From NCBI GenBank assembly GCA_025934635.1, contig JAICWX010000288.1, forward strand, positions 1-10,730: DNA of 10,730 nt, written 5' to 3'. The notes under the pieces are model-generated. The model was not told the origin of the DNA, did not search any database, and saw only the letters and a program-made list of their open reading frames with translations. The translations under genes and the position numbers were made by a program. This DNA is from Streptosporangiaceae bacterium. GTDB taxonomy: Bacteria; Actinomycetota; Actinomycetes; Streptosporangiales; Streptosporangiaceae. This document shows positions 6,470 to 10,730 of this stretch, in pieces. Each line of letters opens with the position of its first letter. The first letter of the stretch is position 1.

Positions 6470-6778
6470 ATGCTCGTACTGACCGAAGCGGCCACCGAGG
6501 TCGTCAAGGCCATTGCCGATAGCCCGCAGGAGCCGGAGGTAGCAGGCCTGCGGATCGCGTCCTCGACCGCCGACCCGGGGAACCCGGGCGGCCTGCAGGT
6601 CTCGGCCGCGCCGGGACCTGACGCGAACGATCAGGTCATCGACGCCGACGGGGCGCACATCTACCTGGAGCCGCAGGCCGCGGTGTTCCTCGAGGACAAG
6701 GTGCTCGACGCGGAAGTCGACAGCGAGGGGACGCCGCACTTCTCCCTCGCCATCCAGCAGCCCGGCCAGGTCTCCTAG
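6470..6778 (+). CDS. Cysteine-free HesB/IscA-fold protein
   Basis: A 102-residue protein with the A-type (HesB/IscA) layout: N-terminal MLVLTEAATEVVKAIAD helix, GLRIAS strand, a glycine-rich loop, then DGAHIYLEPQAAVFLEDKVLDAEV, which matches the family helix and strand, and a C-terminal strand HFSLAIQQ. Canonical A-type carriers use three cysteines, one in a C-S-G loop and two in a terminal CGCG-like motif. This protein has no cysteine at all, so standard iron-sulfur carriage is not expected. Similar short cysteine-poor actinobacterial homologues exist and are often labelled HesB or adhesin, as I recall. ATG 6470 is preferred over GTG 6461 because GAAAGG has proper spacing to it. The gene stands alone and ends before a strong terminator. 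Its role is unknown. Confidence 0.8.
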   Translation: MLVLTEAATEVVKAIADSPQEPEVAGLRIASSTADPGNPGGLQVSAAPGPDANDQVIDADGAHIYLEPQAAVFLEDKVLDAEVDSEGTPHFSLAIQQPGQVS

Positions 6779-6793
6779 TCACTTCAACCACAG

Positions 6794-6827
6794 CGATGGC
6801 CCGGGCCTGCCTAGGCTCGGGCCATCG
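6794..6827 (+). terminator. Strong hairpin terminator of the HesB-like gene
   Basis: The arms 6794-6808 (CGATGGCCCGGGCCT) and 6813-6827 pair over 15 bp with one G-T wobble and a 4-base loop. It starts 15 bp after the HesB-like stop. There is no T-tract, as is common for actinobacterial terminators. It is the strongest local hairpin I found in the window. Confidence 0.85.
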
Positions 6828-6842
6828 GCTTGGGCGGGAACG

Positions 6843-6888
6843 GCACCCGTTCGGTCCCAAAGATCTTTCCGGCCGAACGAGCGGGTGC
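6843..6888. repeat. Nested dyad centred on AAAGATCTTT, between convergent 3' ends
   Basis: A perfect 10-bp palindrome AAAGATCTTT (6859-6868) is flanked symmetrically by GTTCGG (6849-6854) and CCGAAC (6873-6878), both centred at 6863.5. Outside these, GCACCC (6843-6848) is mirrored by GGGTGC (6883-6888) after a 4-base offset. It follows the HesB-like terminator and lies between that gene and the convergent dehydrogenase remnant. A bidirectional terminator is the simplest reading; a protein-binding site is possible. Confidence 0.55.
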
Positions 6889-6927
6889 ACGCCCTCCGAC
6901 CGGAGCTACGCCGCCCTGGGCCTGCGT

Positions 6928-7339
6928 TTAGACCGGGAAGGTCACGCCGGTGAGCGTCTGCGACGCCTGCCACAGCCGGCCGGCCAGCGGCGCGTCGCGG
7001 GCGGCCCGGGTGTAGCGGACCCGGCGGGGAGCGCCCGCGAACTCGCCCGGCCCGCGGGGCCCGAAGTAGTCGCCGCCGCGGGCCCCGGGGTCGGTGGCGG
7101 CGCGCAGCACCGGCAGCGCGCCCAGCGCGGCGGGCTGGCCGGTGACCGGGGCCGCCATCCCCATCACGTGCGCGACGATGCCGCCGCCGCCCAGCCGGGG
7201 TCCGCTGTGCATCAGCCTGCGCGCCATGCCGGGCCAGTTCCAGCGCGACCTGGAAGCCGATACCGGAGTTGGCGCCGGTCACCAGGGCCGTGCGGCCCCG
7301 CTGTCCCGGCATGTCTGCGGCAGCCCACGCACCGAGCAC
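6928..7339 (-). pseudogene. Short-chain dehydrogenase with internal deletion and frameshift
   Basis: Two parts of one SDR of the retinol-dehydrogenase-like actinobacterial type remain. The N-terminal part starts at GTG 7339, behind GGAGA (7346-7350 on the + strand) with 6-base spacing. It reads LGAWAAADMPGQRGRTALVTGANSGIGFQ..., which contains the cofactor motif TGANSGIG. After ELARHGA (about 7222) the similarity stops. The C-terminal part resumes in another frame, from LMHSGPRLGGGG through ALPVLRAATDPGARGGDYFGP to RLWQASQTLTGVTF, and ends with TAA at 6928-6930. An intact member is about 310 residues; about 180 central residues, including the Ser-Tyr-x-x-x-Lys catalytic segment, are missing. 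The good ribosome binding site suggests recent loss. The N-terminal frame stays open past the joint, but only as non-homologous Arg-rich sequence. Confidence 0.8.
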
Positions 7340-7396
7340 GACAGTTCTCCGATCAGCCGGCCGAGGACCATCTTGGCATCCCCGCGCCCGCCGCGC

Positions 7397-7410
7397 GTTT
7401 CCGCGGAAAC
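7397..7410. promoter_or_regulatory. Perfect 14-bp palindrome, candidate operator
   Basis: GTTTCCGCGGAAAC (7397-7410) is its own reverse complement. It lies between the divergent dehydrogenase remnant (start 7339) and the VOC/ECH operon (start 7453), upstream of the predicted -10 sequences of the operon. Perfect, AT-flanked dyads in this position are typical operators for TetR-, MarR- or GntR-type repressors. No regulator gene adjoins it in the window. Confidence 0.55.
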
Positions 7411-7417
7411 ATCGCCC

Positions 7418-7446
7418 TATGATGCGGCGGAGCCTCGCCTTAGGGT
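7418..7446 (+). promoter_or_regulatory. Candidate -10 elements of the VOC/ECH operon
   Basis: TATGAT (7418-7423) fits the TANNNT consensus and would give a leader of about 23 bases. TAGGGT (7441-7446) also fits and ends 6 bases before GTG 7453, the spacing expected for a leaderless transcript. No clear -35 is seen for either. Which one is used cannot be decided by eye. Confidence 0.35.
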
Positions 7447-7452
7447 GGGGGT

Positions 7453-8163
7453 GTGCTGAGCGGACCGCGCCTGCGCCAGGTGGCCCTGGTGGCACGCGAC
7501 TGCGACCAGGTGGCCAGCGAGCTGCGCCGCACCTTCGGCTGGGCGCCGCCCTTCCATGATCCCGGGGTGGGGCAGTTCGGCCTGACCAACGCGGTGTTCG
7601 CGGCGGGTGACACGTTCGTGGAGGTAGTGGCGCCCGTCCAGGCGGGCACGACCGCCGGCCGGTACCTCGAGCGGCGCGGCGGTGACGGCGGGTACATGGC
7701 GATCTTCCAGGTCCCGGACCTGGTGGCGGCCCGCCGCCGGGTGGCCGCGCTGGGCGTGCGGGTGGTCTGGACCGCCGACCTGCCCGACATCGCCGGGACC
7801 CACCTGCATCCCGGGGACGTCCCCGGCGCCATCGTGTCCCTGGACTGGGCCGCCCCCGAGCAGTCGTGGCACTGGGCGGGCCCGGCCTGGACGGGGCAGG
7901 CGCCGGAACACGCTCCGGGCGGCGTGACCGGACTGACGATCGAGGTCAGCGACCCGCCCGCCGTGGCCCGGCGCTGGGCGGAGGTGCTCGGGATCCCCGC
8001 CGACGGGTCCGCCGTGCCGCTGGAGGCGGCGGGACAGCGGCTGCGGTTCGTCCCGGCCCGGGCCGGCCAGGGCGAGGGAATTACCGAGGTGACCATCGCC
8101 GGGCTGCCCGGCGCCGGACCGTGGGTGATCGGCGGGGTCCGCTTCGCCGGCGAGGAAGGATGA
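7453..8163 (+). CDS. VOC-superfamily (glyoxalase-like) protein
   Basis: A 236-residue protein with two vicinal-oxygen-chelate modules. The first runs from LRQVALVARDCDQVASEL through FGL-NAVFAAGDTFVEVVAPVQ, GYMAIFQVPDLVAARRRV and GAIVSLDWAAP. The second is shorter and more divergent, from about residue 158 (TGLTIEVSDPPAVARRWAEVLGI). The first metal-ligand position, usually His in a LDHVVLAV-type strand, is Gln9 here. Glu57 and the His117/His119 region remain as possible ligands, so metal dependence is uncertain. GTG 7453 follows a G-rich stretch (AGGGTGGGGG) and may be leaderless. The stop is one base from the ATG of the enoyl-CoA hydratase-like gene, so the two form an operon. A joint role in acyl-CoA or aromatic catabolism is an inference from this neighbour only. 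Confidence 0.85.
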   Translation: MLSGPRLRQVALVARDCDQVASELRRTFGWAPPFHDPGVGQFGLTNAVFAAGDTFVEVVAPVQAGTTAGRYLERRGGDGGYMAIFQVPDLVAARRRVAALGVRVVWTADLPDIAGTHLHPGDVPGAIVSLDWAAPEQSWHWAGPAWTGQAPEHAPGGVTGLTIEVSDPPAVARRWAEVLGIPADGSAVPLEAAGQRLRFVPARAGQGEGITEVTIAGLPGAGPWVIGGVRFAGEEG

Positions 8164-8164
8164 C

Positions 8165-8986
8165 ATGACCGCGCTCGACACTGGGACCGAGGAACTGCTC
8201 GCCGAGATCAAGGACGGCGTCGCGGTGATCACGATGAACCGGCCGCACCGGCGCAACGCCTTCTCGACCGGCATGATCTCCGCCCTGGGCACGGTCCTCG
8301 CCCAGGTGGAGACCGACGAGGCGGTCGGCTGCGTGGTGCTCACCGGCGCGGCGGGCGCGTTCAGCGCGGGCGGCGACGTCAAGAGCATGGCCGCCCGGTC
8401 GGACGACGGCTCCAACGGCTCGGGCATCGACGCCGCCATCCACCGCCAGCGGCTGAGCCAGCGGGCCACCAGCGGCCGCCTGTGGAGCATGCCCAAGCCG
8501 ACGATCGCCGCCATCGGCGGACCGGCGGCCGGCGCGGGCCTGTCCCTGGCGCTGGCCTGCGACCTGCGCTACGCGGTACCGGGGGCCATCTTGACCACCG
8601 CCTTCGCCAAGGTCGCGTTCGCCGGGGACTACGGCGGGACCTGGTTCCTCACCCGGCTGGTCGGCCCGAGCAAGGCCAAGGAGCTCTACTACTTCTCCGA
8701 GCGGCTGAGCGCCGAGGACGCCGAGCGGCTCGGCATCGTCAACGCCATCTTCCCGGCCGCCGACTTCGAGCGGGAGGTCATGGACCGGGCCCGCCAGCTG
8801 GCGGAGGGGCCGTCGATCGCCTACCGCTACATGAAGGAGAACCTGAACCGGGCGACCTTCGGCGAGCTCGGCGACTGCATGGACCTGGAAGTGACCCACC
8901 ACGCGCACACCGGGCTCACCGAGGATCACCGCGAGGCCGCCCGGGCGTTCACGGAGAAGCGTCAGCCGACGTTCCGCGGCCGCTGA
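8165..8986 (+). CDS. Enoyl-CoA hydratase/isomerase-family (crotonase) protein
   Basis: A 273-residue crotonase-fold protein acting on acyl-CoA thioesters in the cytoplasm. The family signature is complete: VAVITMNRPHRRNAFS, the oxyanion-hole segment AFSAGGDVKSM (65-75), and AAIGGPAAGAGLSLALACDLRYA (115-137). The two catalytic glutamates of true hydratases are absent: Ser127 stands in the GLSLA motif where hydratases have Glu, and Phe147 aligns near the second. Asp155 in AGDYGGTWFL matches the conserved Asp of PaaG-type isomerases, so isomerase chemistry fits better than hydration. The C-terminal helices (SIAYRYMKENLNRATFGEL and so on) are intact. ATG 8165 is preceded by GAGGAAGGA inside the VOC gene, 4 bases away, and translation is probably coupled. 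It ends one base from the convergent permease stop, leaving no space for a terminator. Confidence 0.92.
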   Translation: MTALDTGTEELLAEIKDGVAVITMNRPHRRNAFSTGMISALGTVLAQVETDEAVGCVVLTGAAGAFSAGGDVKSMAARSDDGSNGSGIDAAIHRQRLSQRATSGRLWSMPKPTIAAIGGPAAGAGLSLALACDLRYAVPGAILTTAFAKVAFAGDYGGTWFLTRLVGPSKAKELYYFSERLSAEDAERLGIVNAIFPAADFEREVMDRARQLAEGPSIAYRYMKENLNRATFGELGDCMDLEVTHHAHTGLTEDHREAARAFTEKRQPTFRGR

Positions 8987-8987
8987 C

Positions 8988-9911
8988 CTACACCGCGCGG
9001 CGGCGGACCAGCCAGACCGTGGCGGCGATGAGGAGCGCGGACAGGACGAGCAGCCAGCCGGCCTCGACGAACTGCATCGGCCAGAAGCGGCTGACCGGGA
9101 TATAGCGGTTCCACCGGGTAGAGCCGACGAACCAGTGGCTCAGCACCCACGGGTCCTGCGGGGTGATCTGACCGCTCTCGAAGGCGGGACTGCTGGTTAT
9201 CACCGAGGGCACGTAGTGCTTTCGCAGGAAACCCCAGGTCAGCAGGGCCAGGCCGATGTAGACGCCCAGGGTGACGGCCATGGCCGGGATGATCCGGCGG
9301 AACAGCATGCCCAGGAAGGCACCGAACGCGAAGGCGATCAGCGTCCAGGCGGCGAACACGACGCCGCGGGTGGTGAACACCGTCGCCGTCAGCACGTTCA
9401 GGTCCTCCTGGGCGATGAACGGCCGGAAGAACCAGGTAAACAGCTGGCTGAACGCCCCGGTCACGGCGACGACCACCACGGCGAGCAGGGTGAGCTTGGC
9501 GATCGTCCACCGCACCCGGCCGTAGCCCTGCGTCCAGGCGTACCGGAAGGTGCCGGTTTCCAGCTCCCGGGCCAGCACCGGGGCGCCCGCGAACGCCCCG
9601 AGCAGGGCCGGCGCGAGGTTCATCAAGATGAGCAGGGTGTTGCCGATCGTCCAGTCGCTCTGGTTGAAGTTCGCATTCAGGTTCTGGCAGGCACGGGACT
9701 CGAACGGGTGGCAGGCGGTCAGGACCGCGTAGTCGTGGTGGATCTTCAGCCCCGCGAACAGCAGGAACACGGACACGAAGCCGAGAATGGCGGGCAGCGC
9801 GATCAGCGTGGCCCGGTGCTGGCGCCAGGTAACCCAGGCCATCCGCCGCCACGGCAGCGGCCGCGGCGCCTGGTCCTGGCCCGGCTGCGCGGCCATGGTG
9901 AGGACGGTCAT
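8988..9911 (-). CDS. ABC-2-type transporter permease
   Basis: A 307-residue membrane protein with about six predicted helices: near 36-55, 90-112, 140-162, 184-204, 207-228 and 281-302. The segment APVLARELETGTFRYAWTQG (110-129), with its cytoplasmic ARELE-GT-R-AWTQ pattern, is characteristic of actinobacterial ABC-2-like permeases that pair with an ATPase encoded upstream. The first loop (about 56-88) carries two cysteines (67 and 75) that could form an extracytoplasmic disulfide. There is no signal peptide beyond the first helix. ATG 9911 overlaps the ATPase stop as ATGA (9908-9911), so subunit production is coupled. Substrate is unknown; such exporters often move drugs, lipids or peptides. 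It ends one base from the convergent crotonase gene. Confidence 0.9.
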   Translation of the reverse strand: MTVLTMAAQPGQDQAPRPLPWRRMAWVTWRQHRATLIALPAILGFVSVFLLFAGLKIHHDYAVLTACHPFESRACQNLNANFNQSDWTIGNTLLILMNLAPALLGAFAGAPVLARELETGTFRYAWTQGYGRVRWTIAKLTLLAVVVVAVTGAFSQLFTWFFRPFIAQEDLNVLTATVFTTRGVVFAAWTLIAFAFGAFLGMLFRRIIPAMAVTLGVYIGLALLTWGFLRKHYVPSVITSSPAFESGQITPQDPWVLSHWFVGSTRWNRYIPVSRFWPMQFVEAGWLLVLSALLIAATVWLVRRRAV

Positions 9912-10730
9912 CGTGCGGTCTCCGTGGGCGGGGCGGGGCGGGCGAGTGCGAGGTCTGGCCGGGGCGCGGCGCCCGGCGCGCGCAGGTAGGCCAGGACGAG
10001 TTCTTCCAGGCCGACCTGGTGGGCCTCCCAGCCGGCCCGGGCGGGCACGGCACCCGGCTCGGGCAGCCGCACCAGCAGGTGGGCCTGCGCCCCGCCCCGC
10101 CGGTCCTGCACCACGTGGAACTGGCCGCCGTAGGCGTCCGCCTCGGCCACGGGGCCGGTCAGCAGGCAGTGGCGGGCGAGCACGTCGTCGGTCTCGCCGT
10201 CCAGCCGCACCTCGCCGCCGGACAGGACGACCAGGTAGTCGGCGACCCGGTCCAGTTCGGCGAGCGCGTGCGAGGACAGCAGCACCGACACCCCGTCGTC
10301 GGCTATCGCGGTCATGACCGTGGCCAGGAAGTCCTGCCGGGCCAGCGGGTCGAGCGCGGACAGCGGCTCGTCCAGGATGAGCAGCCGGGGCCGCCGGGCC
10401 AGGGCCAGCGTCAGGGCGAGCTGGGCCTGCTGGCCGCCGGACAGCTTGCCTGACTTCTTCTTCAGCGGGAGGCCGAGCTCGGCCAGCCGGGAGCGGGCGA
10501 AAACCCGGTCGAAGCTCCGGTTCAGGTTCGCGGTCAGGTGCAGCATGTCCGCCACCGACAGGTTCTTGTACACCGGCGCGTCCTGCGCTACGAAGGCGAT
10601 GCCGTCCAGCGCGCCCGCCGACCCGGCGGGCTGGCCGCCGAGCACGGCGACGGTCCCGGCGGTCGGCACGGCCAGCCCGGCGGTCATGTTCATCAAGGTG
10701 GTCTTGCCCGCGCCGTTCGGCCCGACCAGC
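9908..10730 (-). CDS. ABC transporter ATP-binding protein (5' end beyond the window)
   Basis: The 273 visible residues begin at the Walker A motif, LVGPNGAGKTT, right at the window edge, so about 30-40 N-terminal residues are missing. The Q-loop glutamine is in GIAFVAQDAPVYKNL (about residue 49). The signature LSGGQ lies near 96-100, Walker B LLILDEP near 116-122 with the D-loop SALD, and the switch histidine is in LLSSHALAELD. A C-terminal extension of about 100 residues follows, including VGLEELVLAYLRAP, typical of exporter ATPases that end in a small regulatory domain. All ATPase motifs are intact. It energises the permease encoded directly downstream (4-base ATGA overlap). Whether a GntR-type regulator precedes it, as in many actinobacterial YtrB-like operons, cannot be seen. 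Confidence 0.93.
   Translation of the reverse strand, partial: LVGPNGAGKTTLMNMTAGLAVPTAGTVAVLGGQPAGSAGALDGIAFVAQDAPVYKNLSVADMLHLTANLNRSFDRVFARSRLAELGLPLKKKSGKLSGGQQAQLALTLALARRPRLLILDEPLSALDPLARQDFLATVMTAIADDGVSVLLSSHALAELDRVADYLVVLSGGEVRLDGETDDVLARHCLLTGPVAEADAYGGQFHVVQDRRGGAQAHLLVRLPEPGAVPARAGWEAHQVGLEELVLAYLRAPGAAPRPDLALARPAPPTETAR

Noticed and set aside
5506..6522. Plus-strand open frame of 338 codons over the hydrolase gene
   Set aside because: It is the antisense shadow of the hydrolase with its intact Ser-Asp-His triad; the translation is Arg/Gln/Ala-rich and shows no domain.
6894..6905. CTCC-GACC-GGAG as a third terminator after the dehydrogenase remnant
   Set aside because: The stem is only four bases, at chance level for this base composition.
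7417..8514. Minus-strand open frame of 365 codons over the VOC and crotonase genes
   Set aside because: It crosses two well-supported genes and their promoter and has low-complexity Ala/Arg/Pro/Gly composition without a recognisable domain.
8081..8929. Minus-strand open frame of 282 codons opposite the crotonase
   Set aside because: Composition is that of a codon-position shadow, and the opposite strand carries the full crotonase signature.
9135..9989. Plus-strand open frame of 284 codons opposite the ABC permease
   Set aside because: Gln/Gly/Glu/Arg-rich shadow of a membrane protein gene; no domain and no start signal.
1..10730. A novel multi-gene defence, mobile or biosynthetic system
   Set aside because: No transposase, integrase, nuclease, toxin-antitoxin pair, CRISPR array or biosynthetic core enzyme is visible; the genes form short independent units of common families.

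Overview
The window is high-GC DNA throughout. Codon use, GTG/TTG starts, 4-base gene overlaps and gene families all point to an actinomycete chromosome, probably a soil-type filamentous or related genus; nothing visible fixes the genus. It reads as an ordinary accessory-metabolism and regulation stretch. I see no phage, CRISPR, transposase, tRNA or rRNA, and no convincing new multi-gene system. The unusual content is two decayed genes, several strong dyad-symmetric elements, and family members that lack canonical catalytic or ligand residues.

Layout. 1-322 has no gene but holds an 84-bp imperfect palindrome (90-173). 323-578 (-) is a remnant of a class I SAM-dependent methyltransferase abutting the stop of a LysR-type regulator (579-1481, -). 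The regulator is divergent from an NmrA-like NAD(P)-binding reductase gene (1588-2451, +), the obvious candidate target. Next on + come a SRPBCC-fold protein (2495-2947) and a GabD1-like aldehyde dehydrogenase (3042-4421), whose 3' end overlaps by 22 bp the convergent gene of a SigG-type ECF sigma factor with a C-terminal SnoaL/NTF2-like domain (4400-5419, -). The sigma gene is translationally coupled through GTGA to the upstream gene of an HSL-type alpha/beta hydrolase (5416-6306, -).

Divergent from the hydrolase, a cysteine-free HesB/IscA-fold protein (6470-6778, +) is followed by a strong hairpin terminator (6794-6827) and a second dyad (6843-6888). 6928-7339 (-) is a short-chain dehydrogenase reduced to its N-terminal Rossmann start and its C-terminus, joined out of frame. 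It is divergent from a two-gene operon, VOC/glyoxalase-like protein (7453-8163) and enoyl-CoA hydratase/isomerase (8165-8986); a perfect 14-bp palindrome (7397-7410) lies in the shared promoter region. The window ends with a convergent ABC-2-type exporter: permease (8988-9911, -) coupled by ATGA to its upstream ATPase gene, which runs off the right edge.

The genes form small independent units: LysR/NmrA, hydrolase/sigma, VOC/ECH and ABC exporter. Links between units are not supported by the sequence.
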